A stretch of DNA of 64,000 bases from Opisthorchis felineus. Its lineage: Eukaryota > Platyhelminthes > Trematoda > Opisthorchiida > Opisthorchiidae. Position 1 is the first letter of the stretch; each line of letters starts with the position of its first letter. A program made the position numbers and the translations under genes. The notes under the pieces are model-generated. The model was given only the letters and a program-made list of their open reading frames with translations. It had not been told where the DNA came from and searched no databases. Below, one piece after another: positions 36,001 through 45,104 of this stretch. Location of the stretch: positions 178,232 through 242,231 of the forward strand of contig SJOL01008593.1 in assembly GCA_004794785.1 (NCBI GenBank). Reading direction: 5' to 3'.

Positions 36001-38298
36001 CTACACAAAAACCTCTCCTGTTTGAAAGAAAGTGGGATTATTTCGCAGCTCTTATTTGCCCATAAAACCTGTAGAAACCATCCATCGACTTCACAAGGTT
36101 CAAAGTAACAATGAGATGGCGAGATGGCTCAAGTGGTTAGAGCGCGAATTTACTGACCGGAAGGTCCGTGGTTCGAACCCGCCCTCTGCCTCTCGACTTC
36201 CCCTGTCTAGGCTTGGGAAACCTGGCAGTATCCAAGCCCTCGTGCTTCCCTTGGGTGGCATGGCAGCTAGACATCGGAAGGGTGTTACAGCTGAACGTTT
36301 TTTTTAACAATGAGATGTTCGATTTGACCTGTCGTACGGCTGCATGGTGGCTTGGGAAAATCCTGGAACTGTATGCTGAAAACTTTGCAAGTGCTCCCTT
36401 TGTGCAATCTTTTAAGTTCTTCAAGCGAATAAACGCGCAGGCACGTCTAACTGGTATATTTGCTACTTTGATGCAACTTCAAATGTCACAAATGTCCCCC
36501 TCCTGGAGGCATTAAACAATCAGAGATTACACTTCCCACCCCCTACCACCGCCTTCAGAGGGCTGCTTTTGCGCTGTCCAGTCCCAGTTAACAGAAACCG
36601 TTACTGGCAAACTGACTGAGTCTCTGTGGGATCCCATCTCGCTTCTTTCTTGAATGGCATTTTGGCGGGAAAACTTCGGACGCTACCCAATGTCCTTTGC
36701 GTCAAAGATAGGATGTCAGTTCATGCTAAAAACCGTTTTCTACATTGTCACTCGTTGGGGAAACGAGAAGGTTACTTCGCGTACGAGTACGGCATTCATT
36801 CTAACTGCGAAGAGGAAATCGAAAACTTATCATTAAGGCAGTCGTTTCACTAAGTGCTACGGTCTCTAGGTCGATATGAGCAAGATTTTTAATGTAGATT
36901 ACAGAACGCCTGTACAGAAACGATGCGTCGCTTCATTGGAGGCGGTCGCTGTACGGTTGCATAGACCAACGTTGAACCGTCGGAATGTGCTTGACTCCGG
37001 ACGGTTAGCCGGTACACATGACCTCATATGACCACACAATCGATCCTTTGTCGCCTAGTCAGACAAACCATGAACTAATTCGATCTTATTGAAACCGTTT
37101 GTGCGTCTTGAACCAATCTTCGCAGTTCACTTCACACATTTAGACGATAAGATATAAGGGGCGAAATTCACGCATTTGCTTACTAGCTTGGTTTTAACGA
37201 GAGACTCGGGAGGCGCTTCGTGGACTGTCGAAGAGTTTTCAGCCACCTTGTGAGTAGTGTGTCCCCCCAAATAGGATCATCATCGACATCGTGGCATCAG
37301 TGTTCAACACCGATGCTTCACTGCCGTACAACCATAATTTATTTGAAAGCCTTATTGTGAAGAAAAGAATAAAGGTGGACGGGGAAGGGGATGTTAAGCT
37401 TCAGTCATCATACACTTTATTTGATCTGATGACGAAATATTAGAAAGCATATTTGTCATACTGTCCTCTTCACTGACATGCTACTGCGGCTGATCCCACA
37501 TTTGTACACCTTTTTTTACATTATTTCCAACTTGTTTTCCGAATGTTGATGAGCTTGGAAACGGATTCACCCTGCATAGCAATTTCTATCATGACTAGTC
37601 GGTGGAGATTTCAGGAAACCGTTCAATATGACTTCCGAATGTGCGTTTTACCAAGGCCACACATGAAACAGCTTCCACATTTTCTTCCCTCGTGCTTGTA
37701 CAGAAAATCGCTGTAGCTTATTGCTGAAGGACTTGTTCGTTCCCGAAAGAGAGCCTGTTTGGCCCGTCGTGAGGATATTCTTCCGTTGAGGCGTGACAAC
37801 ACTCCACATATTGCTGTGTGCACCATAATGCCCATTTACTTAAATTCTTCAATAGAGTTGATTAATGTGAAGGCAAACTATGCTTCTGCACACCACCGAT
37901 ATGTACGCAGTGCACTAGGCACGAAATTATACTACTTCAATATGTCACGAAACGATTCTTTCTCAATAAATACGTTATCCAGTTGTTGTATTTGCAAGTT
38001 ATCCCCCTTCCACATATCCTCTTCAATAGCACTAGATGCTGACGAGAAGCTTAGCAACAGAAAATCCATGATGAGGCCTCTCTCGATATTAAGCAAATCA
38101 AGAGTGGTTTAGTCCGTCTGATTCACTGGGAATTAAAATTATTGTTATTGTTGTTAGTAGTATCTTTATTCTTCGGCTCAACTCAACCTTTCGTTTAGTC
38201 GCTGTAGTATGAACTCAACTCGTCTTTTCTCCTCCACTCCCCCCGTTTCACAGCAGTCCGGAAGTTCATCCAGTCGTGGACGGTACAAGGTTGTTTGA
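14623..38298 (+). CDS. DDX46: DDX46 / Prp5 pre-mRNA splicing DEAD-box helicase (5' incomplete, 11 exons resolved)
   Basis: An ATP-dependent RNA helicase associated with U2 snRNP; the family (yeast Prp5, human DDX46) acts in branch-site recognition during prespliceosome assembly in the nucleus. Exons: 14623-15022, 15090-15299, 17435-17919, 19873-20249, 22517-22764, 25182-25513, 25614-25776, 27422-27681, 30434-30799, 31160-31430, 38254-38298. All introns are GT-AG, phases agree at every junction, and the frame stays open for 1051 residues (human protein about 1031). Counting from the first codon here: RS-rich start (1-25), acidic linker (to about 360), Q motif at 368-375, AKTGSGKT 392-399, PTREL 429-433, TPGR 478-481, DEAD 505-508, SAT 536-538, ARGLD 656-660, HRxGRTGR 681-688, then the family-specific C-terminal region to a GRYKV end. 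The start codon and first RS exon were not found. Introns carry many retroelements. Confidence 0.95.
15090..15299 (+). CDS. DDX46: DDX46 exon: basic helix and acidic linker ending in PLDAFMQ
   Basis: It follows a 67-base intron (15023-15089). It encodes [13 protein letters not shown], then a [12 protein letters not shown] acidic run and DPLDAFMQ, a segment conserved just before the helicase N-terminal extension. Phase 0 at both ends. Confidence 0.95.
15300..17434 (+). other. DDX46 intron with AT microsatellite and small assembly gap
   Basis: It starts gtaggc and ends cccttttag. Besides the (TA)n tract with an N run it holds no recognised repeat. A 77-codon plus-strand frame at 16499-16732 (contains [20 protein letters not shown]) is faintly reminiscent of a retroelement pol spacer but is unsupported. 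Confidence 0.7.
15503..15551. repeat. (TA)n microsatellite with 15-base N gap
   Basis: TA repeats on both sides of Ns at 15514-15528. The true length of the tract is unknown; the gap is intronic and does not touch coding sequence. Confidence 0.95.
17435..17919 (+). CDS. DDX46: DDX46 exon: N-terminal extension up to the Q-motif region
   Basis: It encodes [20 protein letters not shown] and a Ser/Glu run, [20 protein letters not shown], then [20 protein letters not shown]. These are hallmark segments of DDX46/Prp5 ahead of the RecA1 domain. Ends with AG, leaving phase 2. Confidence 0.97.
18130..18400 (+). mobile_element. RTE family B reverse transcriptase fragment in a DDX46 intron
   Basis: It encodes [20 protein letters not shown] and [11 protein letters not shown], a damaged YADD box, matching the RT of the copy at 47.4 kb. 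Truncated at both ends and frameshifted. Confidence 0.6.
18452..18620 (-). mobile_element. tRNA-derived SINE in a DDX46 intron
   Basis: A full-length diverged minus-strand copy whose B box complement (gggttcgaacc) is intact. It directly abuts an RTE-A 3' UTR fragment on its right. Confidence 0.8.
18622..18925 (+). mobile_element. RTE family A 3' UTR with (TGA)n tail in a DDX46 intron
   Basis: A 5'-truncated insertion holding only the 3' UTR (ctccctggattgggactccg onward) and ending in a TGA repeat at 18907-18922. Third copy of this UTR type in the window. Confidence 0.8.
19873..20249 (+). CDS. DDX46: DDX46 exon: RecA1 domain with Q motif, Walker A, PTREL, TPGR
   Basis: It encodes [10 protein letters not shown] (Q motif), [14 protein letters not shown] (motif I, 19952-19975), APTRELALQ (Ia) and [15 protein letters not shown] (Ib). 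The acceptor ctcatttcag opens it; one G is left at the 3' end to complete a Gly codon with the next exon. Confidence 0.98.
20755..20832 (+). mobile_element. RTE family B 3'-end fragment in a DDX46 intron
   Basis: It shares aataaggcttt-tggttgtacggca with other RTE-B 3' UTRs and ends with the palindromic segment (cagtgttaacactg, a perfect inverted repeat). No GAT tail remains. The rest of the intron (20250-22516) shows nothing recognisable. Confidence 0.6.
22517..22764 (+). CDS. DDX46: DDX46 exon: motifs II (DEAD) and III (SAT)
   Basis: [20 protein letters not shown] places Asp-Glu-Ala-Asp at 22558-22569, and FSATFP places Ser-Ala-Thr at 22651-22659. It ends VCSDVEQHA in phase 0. These residues couple ATP hydrolysis to RNA unwinding in the family. 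Confidence 0.98.
22765..25181 (+). other. DDX46 intron
   Basis: 2417 bases, gtaagt donor. Apart from the short repeat at 24827-24935 no element or gene is recognised. Confidence 0.7.
24827..24935 (+). repeat. Unclassified interspersed repeat (family D), copy 1
   Basis: It shares cacactactca-aaggt-gct-aaaactcttcga and tctctygttaaaaccaa with the minus-strand copy at 37165-37262. It also shares aaacgagagattcagctgg with the copy at 31640-31735. An internal inverted repeat (cgagagattc ... gggtctct) gives it hairpin potential. Probably a short non-autonomous element. Confidence 0.55.
25182..25513 (+). CDS. DDX46: DDX46 exon: RecA2 domain with motifs IV and V
   Basis: It encodes [11 protein letters not shown] (IV), [11 protein letters not shown] and [11 protein letters not shown] (V), then VHRC and the first two bases of the next Gly. 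The donor gtacgtg splits motif VI. Confidence 0.98.
25614..25776 (+). CDS. DDX46: DDX46 exon: rest of motif VI and end of helicase core
   Basis: It follows a 100-base intron. The junction gives [18 protein letters not shown], motif VI with its arginine finger residues; Cys replaces the usual small residue at position 3. It ends [10 protein letters not shown] in phase 0. Confidence 0.97.
25777..27421 (+). other. DDX46 intron
   Basis: 1645 bases. No repeat or gene recognised. Confidence 0.7.
27422..27681 (+). CDS. DDX46: DDX46 exon: [11 protein letters not shown] and acidic segment
   Basis: It encodes [18 protein letters not shown] and [20 protein letters not shown], a block specific to DDX46/Prp5 orthologues, followed by [19 protein letters not shown]. 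Leaves phase 2. Confidence 0.97.
27956..30120 (-). other. Cluster of unrecognised antisense open frames in a DDX46 intron
   Basis: The minus strand holds consecutive open segments: 30120-29813 (with [18 protein letters not shown]), 29760-29578, 29590-29315, 29114-28902, 28905-28503, then a SINE, and 28273-27956 (with [20 protein letters not shown]). They follow one another in order and read like ordinary protein, but I could not identify a family or join them with confident splice sites. A plus-strand frame of 122 codons (28733-29101) overlaps one of them. It may be a nested gene, a dead gene or an unknown transposon. Confidence 0.35.
28302..28497 (-). mobile_element. tRNA-derived SINE with 9-base flanking repeat
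   Basis: Well-conserved full-length minus-strand copy. The repeat catcgctct occurs at 28293-28301 and 28495-28503; the last three bases of the SINE edge overlap it. It interrupts the cluster of antisense frames. Confidence 0.88.
30434..30799 (+). CDS. DDX46: DDX46 exon: Ala-rich C-terminal linker
   Basis: It encodes [19 protein letters not shown], an alanine-rich stretch with nine consecutive Ala ([17 protein letters not shown]), and [17 protein letters not shown], the counterpart of the AEQLAEKINAKLNY segment of orthologues. Leaves phase 2. Confidence 0.95.
31160..31430 (+). CDS. DDX46: DDX46 exon: conserved C-terminal domain
   Basis: It encodes [30 protein letters not shown] and [18 protein letters not shown], all strongly conserved in DDX46. 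The donor is gtaagt at 31431. Without splicing, the frame would run 17 more codons to a TAA at 31479-31481, giving a possible read-through end. Confidence 0.96.
31640..31735 (-). repeat. Unclassified repeat family D, copy 2
   Basis: The reverse complement shares aacgagagattcagctgg and aaccaaattt with copy 1. Palindromic gaatctctcgtttgtgagagagattc at its edge. Confidence 0.5.
31738..35117 (-). mobile_element. RTE family A copy with 5' leader
   Basis: In minus-strand order: a 5' leader at 35117-34390, nearly collinear with that at 52.1-51.3 kb; damaged endonuclease remains (34385-33700); the linker ([20 protein letters not shown] near 33380); RT with part of the N-terminal half degraded; [14 protein letters not shown] near 32350; and the [20 protein letters not shown] and [20 protein letters not shown]-terminal domain to about 31900. 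It ends near 31738 with the end of the C-terminal reading, 3' UTR lost. Stops and frameshifts throughout. It enlarges the last intron of DDX46. Confidence 0.8.
36119..36304 (+). mobile_element. Intact tRNA-derived SINE, 13-base target duplication
   Basis: The cleanest copy: perfect 13-base flanks taacaatgagatg at 36106-36118 and 36305-36317. The A box lies at 36125-36143 (TGGCTCAAGTGGTTAGAGC) and the B box at 36170-36179 (GGTTCGAACC). It ends in GCTGAACG followed by a run of T, a possible RNA polymerase III terminator in place of poly(A). One long frame ([20 protein letters not shown]) is stop-free through almost the whole element. Confidence 0.95.
36125..36179 (+). promoter_or_regulatory. 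Internal RNA polymerase III promoter (A and B boxes) of the SINE
   Basis: The A box resembles a tRNA D-arm and the B box is a perfect GGTTCGAACC T-arm. Spacing matches a tRNA. The head is tRNA-derived, but the acceptor stem cannot pair, so it is not a functional tRNA gene. Confidence 0.8.
37165..37262 (-). repeat. Unclassified repeat family D, copy 3
   Basis: The reverse complement matches copy 1 in two blocks but lacks about 45 central bases. It abuts the RTE-B 3' end at 37265. Confidence 0.55.
37265..37400 (-). mobile_element. RTE family B 3' end with GAT tail
   Basis: A 5'-truncated insertion. On the minus strand it carries aataaggctttcaaat, then the palindromic gcatcggtgttgaacactga, and ends in GAT repeats (complement at 37277-37285). 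Nearly identical to 46383-46510. Confidence 0.75.
38254..38298 (+). CDS. DDX46: DDX46 terminal micro-exon (14 codons plus stop)
   Basis: The acceptor cgtttcacag at 38244-38253 opens [18 protein letters not shown] in phase 0, which fits the phase-0 donor at 31430. Vertebrate DDX46 ends in Q, a short Ser/Thr/Asn-rich stretch and GRYKVL, so both length and sequence match. TGA is at 38296-38298. The first AATAAA downstream is at 39403. Confidence 0.85.
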   Translation, partial: QSGSSSSRGRYKVV

Positions 38299-38676
38299 GC
38301 TCATTTCTGGATCCCATCCCGCACTGATTCACGTTGTACATACATGCTCGTGGTTGTCTCCTAACCTGACTGGCCGTTGTTTTCTCCAGGCGACTTTGCA
38401 GTCGCATCCTGTGTTCGGATAAATTATGTGTACCTTCGGCATCCCTGTTTCCACTGGCGTGTTAATTTTGAGACAATACACTGCATTTCACTAAATTCGT
38501 GAGATTTCTCGTTTAAAAGCCTGATCGCAATAAGATATTCGCTTCCCTTGAACTGTACGTTCCGTGCAGTTTTACTAATGTAATTCCACGGTTTGACTGG
38601 ACAGCCTACATCGAGGAGCAAAAATGCTTCTCATCTTATGCATGCCATTATGCTGAACCGATTTCTCATAATAATC
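38299..38676 (+). other. Likely DDX46 3' UTR and downstream DNA
   Basis: No coding sequence recognised and no AATAAA. A weaker AATAAG lies near 38538. Confidence 0.4.
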
Positions 38677-38845
38677 GTTCAGCCATAACACCCTTCCGGT
38701 ACCTAGCTGTCATACCACACGAGGGATGGGATATTGCCAAGTTGCCCAAGCGTAGACAGGAGCAGTCGAGATGTAGAGGTTGGGTTCGAACCACGAACCT
38801 CCCGCTCAGTAATTTCGCGCTTTAACCGCTGAGCCATCTCGACCC
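38677..38845 (-). mobile_element. tRNA-derived SINE
   Basis: Full-length, moderately diverged minus-strand copy. Its B box complement gggttcgaacc is intact. About 12 bases of the central body are deleted. Confidence 0.82.
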
Positions 38846-39667
38846 CAGCCCGTACAAGTGCCCGTCAAACTATGTGAAGAAAGTTTCCCATCACAAAAAC
38901 TTAATTCCGTCGCGACTTACGGCTGCGTGACTAAACTGCTCGAATGAAAGGTAGAGTATCGTCAAGTTACGTGTTTTCCAGACGCACTTAGAGAAACACT
39001 AATTATGAAATAGGAGCAGCATGATCATGTCACCTGTAGTCTTATGCTGTGCTTCAGACAGGTAACCAAAGTTGGATTTTTTTTCGTTGCTTCAATTTTA
39101 TCCATGGGATGCAAGGAGACGAGCGGTTTCGGTAAAGTTTTTTCTGGCCAATACAGTTGCAAATGGACGGTGAATACACGCTTCGACGGCTGATCTACTG
39201 AGAGCCCATTTGGACAAGTTAGTGCACTGACTCCGACAGTTCTCTACCAATGCAACAGAAACGTAACCTAGTGTGGCCATTATCAGTCCAGCCGCGGAAT
39301 TATCCGCTCCCATGATACGTTAGATAATGTGCTGAGAGGTCTGCTACCAGACCAACTTTGTAGGGAAGAACACTTGTGTTACACCCGACGAAATGTGTGG
39401 AAAATAAACGGGTGTCCAGGAGTCGGCGAGCGATTGTTTGTGGTCGTACGTTTGGCGATATCAAATAACTTAGGCTGGGCCACCGTTACTGCGTTTTTTC
39501 CTGGTGCCGATTTTTCGTGACAGGCTCTTACTGCGCTGCCACACCGCAGAAGGTGAGAAAGACATAGTGTGATATAATCATAGGCAATAGTAATAATGTC
39601 GACTGACATGAGCCACCATAAACTGCATCAAACGTAATGGGCCGTGGTATTTTTGCACCAGTTCAAA
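38846..39667. other. No gene recognised
   Basis: Short frames on both strands without motifs. AATAAA at 39403-39408 is the first canonical poly(A) signal after DDX46. Confidence 0.45.
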
Positions 39668-39835
39668 TTGCGAGCACGAGGGAGCCCATCAGTTAAGGCT
39701 GGAACTACTGACCAGGAATTTCGAACTACACTCGGTTTCTCGATTACTCTTGCCTAAGCTTGGTGTTATCTCCACGTTTCGTATGCATGCCTAGACAATC
39801 ACACGTAGGGCGGTTGTCACAGCTGGACAAATTTT
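39668..39835 (+). mobile_element. Very degenerate SINE
   Basis: Collinear but heavily mutated landmarks: actactgaccaggaatttcg, ttgcctaagcttgg and gttgtcacagctggac. Older than the other copies. Confidence 0.4.
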
Positions 39836-41295
39836 TGAAGCGTAAATTTGGATTTGGAAAGCAGGTCCCGATATTTTCTATAGTAGATGAAGATCACTCC
39901 CGAACTGAGTTTTCTGGTTTTCCGTAACTGTCCATTGCCGAGGTTCTTTGCTGCTATGATAAACAATACAGATAACTGAAACATTGCAATGACCCTTCCT
40001 CGTTCCAGAAGCTTTGCCGTAATAAGTTGCCACCGTAGCTTATTGTGTGGATAGGGAGGAGAATTTACTCAAACAACCTGAATCTGACAGTAGGAGTGAT
40101 CGTGCAAGTGAATGTATTTATGGGCTTTGGAGGGAGATACTATTACACTGCATCTTTTCAAACCAACGCACCCCCGAATAGTGGACATACCTAATCTTTG
40201 TGGAAGTTGTCAGACTTTCGAAAGGGAAACGGTTATATGGTAATGTAGCATACACACCAGTTACCCAAAAGTTCTGAGAAAAACCAACGTCTCTGCCTGA
40301 TTACCTGAAAAGTCAGTAACTTGTTTTTCACTTCTTTGTATTTTCATATCAATTAGGGCCAGAATATCGGTGTTGGTTGCTATAGCGGATGTAGACGTAT
40401 GTCCCTCCAGTTCTCTGGAAATTTTGCTGCAATTAGAGCTACGATTGAATATGAACGAGTGACTTAGTGATGAAGACAGCTAAAAATAAAATAGCGGTGT
40501 AAAGATCAGCAGCAGTAGTTGTTTAAAAAACCGAAGACAGAAAGCCCTACCCGCCTGGGTTTATGTACCACAAGGCTCCTTGTCACTGAGGTCTTGAAGA
40601 CATCTTTATCATAACAACTTTGTTGCTCTTAATACCGTAAACCCAATACACCAATTTCAAAGATACACGGACAATAGCGCCGTCCTAACCCATTCAGCAA
40701 CTCATCGGAAGGCGGTACGCGTAAATATGGTTTCAGTGGTTTTCGGTCATAAGTCTCCGTCTTGCACGCCAACTAACAGGCATATTCGATTAACAGTCAG
40801 CACTGATTAAATCAAATAACTGAAAGTGACCTCACGAACTTTAGTGTCAAAAGTGAAACGCTGCCCAGCGATAAGTTCATTTGTTGTTTGCCAAGCCTCT
40901 CAAAAGACATACGGAGCCTCTCTGTATCATTTAAACTCTTCGGCGAATCTCGGCCACATCGTATTACTAGGAGGCCGGTAAATGCAAGTTTCGGCTTGTT
41001 TGCAAAATCATGGACGCTAAGGCATTGTCGGGTGACTTTGGGTGTTGCACCCGGAGCCTGAAACCTTGAAATAAAATTCCGTCATCACCGGAGTTCGTCT
41101 TGGGTAGACTTCAGGATGTTCTTACAAACAGGATCTCCCAGTCGGAGGGATGTGAATCTTATGGCACGCAGTGTGCTGAAGACTAGAAGAATTTATTTGT
41201 GGCTGACCGTCGATCTGCCCGTGTGCGTTGGAAAGCTTCACTTCATCAGAAATGATCGACCAGGGTATTCAGTGCTGCTGCAAATCCTCTGTGAG
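39836..41295. other. No gene recognised
   Basis: No open frame above 60 codons except 41116-41313, which overlaps the next SINE. AT-rich, no identifiable repeat. Confidence 0.5.
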
Positions 41296-41475
41296 GTCGA
41301 GATAGGTAAGTAGTTAACGCGCGAAATTACTAAGCCAAAGGTCCGTGGTTCGAACTCAACCTCGGCATCTCAACTGCTGCTGTCTATACTTGGGCAACTT
41401 GGCAGTAACTCAACGTCTGTGCTCCTTTTGGGTTCCATGACAGGCATGCACTGAAGGGGCGACAAAGCTGGGCGG
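41296..41475 (+). mobile_element. tRNA-derived SINE, diverged
   Basis: The head has a degraded A box; the B box is ggttcgaactc. The body landmarks acttgggcaacttggcagta and ggcgacaaagctg are visible. Confidence 0.75.
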
Positions 41476-43136
41476 TTAACTTCGCATTGTTTAATGAAGC
41501 CTTTCGGGGTCGCTGATAGTCTTAATGTTCCAGTCAATTGAGTATTTTGCACTCGTACTGGCCCGTATTCTACCTATCCAATTCTTATGTGATCGTATTT
41601 TCGCAGAAAACATGCCTCTAAGTCTCTTCATCGAGTGCTTGAAGGCACGACTTCGTTACGTATAATCTAATCTCTGTGTGAGGCAGATCGACAGTTGCAA
41701 AGGACATTCGGCTGAGCTCATCAACGGGGTGGAATTTTCCTGGAACTACTCAAAAGACAAGTCTCCGATAATGTTGTGAAACTACGGTAGGAATGCGGCG
41801 TTTGGGATACGTCTTACTGGTCATTGGCTTGATCTCTGAGCCGGGTAATTTGATCGTCCAGTTCAGCGATCAAGCCAACGACCATCCACGCTACCTGAGC
41901 TACCAACATTTTCCTCCATAGAATACGTCTTACTGCTCATGTCGTACAACTTGATAACCTCCGTATCTTGAACTCTGTTCGCTGAAATCTACATGCAATC
42001 TGAGTGTAATTCAGAATAGTTTACCCTTTCGATAACTAATCCGGGGTATACGAAGACGGGCCTCCACGGCGCTTGACCTTTCGAAAGTCCGTGTGAAGTA
42101 ATCAGTGTCCATATTTTTTGGCTTCGTACCAGTTACACGCGAGCGCAGTTTAATTGAAATGGTTCCACAGAGCAAGATGCACTTGCGGTTACAAACGGAA
42201 GAACGGTACCTCAACCCCGAACGTTTCGTTGAAATTCACGGCTCTGCTGGGCTCGAACAGCAACAGTACAATGAGAGCAGGGTATTCGCCTAGTTCTCTA
42301 GTTTGAGGGTGGCCGGTCGACCAACGACGCTGGAACCTAATTGAACCCGGATACACGGTGAATCTGTCGAGGCTCTACTACGTCCTACCCAGACTACTAC
42401 TGTCAAATGTCTGCGTCTACTGGCAAGTGTTATCACAACCACGGGTCTAATTCCGCCTGGCGGCTCAAGGTCAGACGCAGAGACAGTCCGTTTCATCTAC
42501 TACTGGTTACATGAGTGCGGGCTTCCAGTCGACACTACAGCGGTGCTCGGAGCAGTTTTCTCAACAACGGTTGCCGTAATTTGGATGAGTGTTAACCACC
42601 GAGAAATGGAAACCGGATGTGTCGAAGAAAGTTACTGAGATTATCAGCAGATGGACCGCAATACTTTCAACGACCATTTGAATCATTTGTGCTTCTTTTA
42701 TGTGGACTGCACTGAAACAAGTGCAACAAAATGCATCTGAAATATCGTCCAATGCTACGTTCTATTCAAGTTTGCCGTGCACCTGATAGGCGCTAACCAC
42801 CGTGAACTCAGCAGAATAATTCGGCAATCTACCAGTGCCGCCAAATGGTTCCAAGGCTGCCCGCCAACCAACATTAGGAACGCAGAGTCCTTGAGTGTCT
42901 GGGCCTACAACCTAGCCCCAACAAACTGACCTGAAAGCCTCGCGCAAAGCTTCCTATACCCTCCGTATTCTACAGCTGCCACCGCCTGAGAAATTGCTAT
43001 CAAGTGTTCACTGACGTTGGTTCGACTGTAATGCCCCGTCGCAACCCCACAAGCTTCACACTGCACAAGCATAGTCACCGTACACTCAGGGTGCAAGAGA
43101 GGGAACCGCATCATTCTAGGCGCTACTAAAAAAGCT
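41476..43136. other. No gene recognised
   Basis: Scattered frames of 60-68 codons on both strands carry no motif I recognise. Confidence 0.5.
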
Positions 43137-43294
43137 AATCGTTCAGCCATGCCACCCGAAGGAAGAAGGAGGGCTGGGATACTGCCAGGTTGCCCAAGCC
43201 TAGACAGGGGAAATCGAGAGGCAGAGGTCAGATTCGAACCAAGGACCTTCTGGGCAGTAAATCTGAGCTCTAACCACTGAGCCATTTCGCCCCG
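43137..43294 (-). mobile_element. tRNA-derived SINE with 3' deletion
   Basis: The minus-strand copy lacks about 25 bases near its 3' end (the gctaggcaccgaaagggtgc segment). Head intact in outline, with one substitution in the B box. Confidence 0.82.
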
Positions 43295-45100
43295 AGTCTC
43301 ATCAGTAAGCACAGCGGCTAACTTATTTGGAATAAAATTGACTCTGTTTAGCATTCCTAAATAATAAAAACCCTAATCTGAGTTCTAATTACGGTTGTAC
43401 TGCTTCTATGCAATTTCATGACCAACGCACCATCTTCAACAGCCATTCATCAGTGCCCACAGTACACGTCGCGATTACTCTATCAGAGCAATCGACGTGG
43501 TGCTTTAGATAGTTTACCGTTATTCATCAGAAACACTGACCCTCCACAAATGGCGACCCGAAGTTAGACGTGTCCTGACTGGTATCTTCATAAGATATGG
43601 AGCCACTGGGAATTAGTAGATAGCCTAAGGTAAAAAAGCACCAGTGTAACCGACTGGACACAAGCCGGTGTAGTTCACCCCACTTCCAGGCTTGTGTTAA
43701 ATCTGATCAGTCAGCTCACACACTTTTATTAACGCCGGACGACATCAACGTTGATTCCTTTGCCAACCGTCTAGACATACCCACAACCAGGGGCAAAAGA
43801 CAACTTACCAACTTGCATTTTGATAATTAATTTTCAAGAAAGCGGAAGTCATGAAAACAGATTGGGTGAGCAACCGGTTACATCATGCATTTTCCAGAAA
43901 ATTTTCTAAATCGTTTCTTCTATGGAGAACATACATCGAGATCATCATCTCGCAGACTGGGGTACTCGGAGTTAGCTGCACTATCAACAATATTTCCTGG
44001 GCCCAGCTGATGAGAGAAAAAGATAGACGGTTTACAACCAAATGGTTTATTTGCGATTTATTTTGTCAATTGGTAAGCCAGACGATCCAAATCCCGACGA
44101 CCAACGGAGCTCAGGGCTCTTCCACTGAAAGAAAGAATGAATGGTCACATATTACAACATTGTTCACCGAATGTGGTACAAGCGTACGTGAAAGTGTTGC
44201 GGCTATATCACCTGATATCCTGCATCGTCAGTTTCTTACAGAATCCGGAGTGATGAAAAGTAACTGCAAGTGTTCGTTATGAAGTGGTTTGTTGCTCGAA
44301 CCTACAGCAGTCTGCCGACGCTTCAGTTTGGGCCCAGGAAACCACACACATGACACCTAGACAGCAAAAAGATGGGACAGCTAGAAGAAGACACTCGTTA
44401 ACAGTGGCTGCCCCACGAAGATAAAGTAAAAGACCCTAGATCACGTGTCTTTCAAATAGGCGCAATTTACGTCTGTCGTTACTAATGACGGAAGTTGGTC
44501 TATGCTTCATGCTGTGGTCAATGCTTGTGGCTGGAAGGTATGCCTGTTACCTACCACGGTATCCGTCTTGCAGGCTACAGCGCCCAGAGGTAGCTGATTC
44601 TGGACTTGCACAATCCTTTTTGCACATTTTCCGCGTTGCAAGTGGCGCTATCTTCATACGACCATTATATTTGTTAGGAAACGCGACAGCCTTCATATTG
44701 ACAGTGGTTTCGTGAAATCGCAATACTTAAAATGCGAGTTCACAGCTGACACAAAAGCCCCAGGGAACCAGCTAACGTACAAAAAAAAAAATAACCACAG
44801 AGGTACGCTAAACAATAAAACAATTGAGCTTTTCGTTCGTTTACGTATGCTTGGAGTTTAGACTGGCAGTGTTTTACCCACACATACAAGCACAGCCGGG
44901 TGAAAACCAACGAAAGCTTGCTTTGTGAGTTCCTTTTGGTGATGCAGAGATCATGTGGACCAAACTGGTTGGTACCGTTCCGTGTAAGGCGGGAAGGAAT
45001 ACCTGAGTACCCCAGTCACTCGTCAATAGGCAGTCGCTATGCCCCCGCTGGTAGATGTGAAGACTGAGTTTCAGAAATGAATAGAGTTTGGAGTGCACCT
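43295..45100. other. Mostly unassigned; possible LTR/primer-binding remnant
   Basis: A 143-codon plus-strand frame (43851-44282) and a 76-codon frame (44485-44715) show no recognisable domain. Near 43550, aaatggcgacccgaag resembles the start of a tRNA-Trp-type primer-binding site (see findings). Confidence 0.4.
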
Positions 45101-45104
45101 TTCA

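Larger units (their letters stand above)
31431..38253 (+). other. DDX46 last intron, 6.8 kb
   Basis: It contains an RTE-A copy, an intact SINE, two family D repeats and an RTE-B 3' end, listed separately. Stretches 35118-36105, 36318-37164 and 37401-38253 show only short unassigned frames. The acceptor is cgtttcacag. Confidence 0.8.

Noticed and set aside
43851..44282. 143-codon plus-strand frame as a gene
   Set aside because: No motif, no splice context and no repeat similarity; length is compatible with chance.
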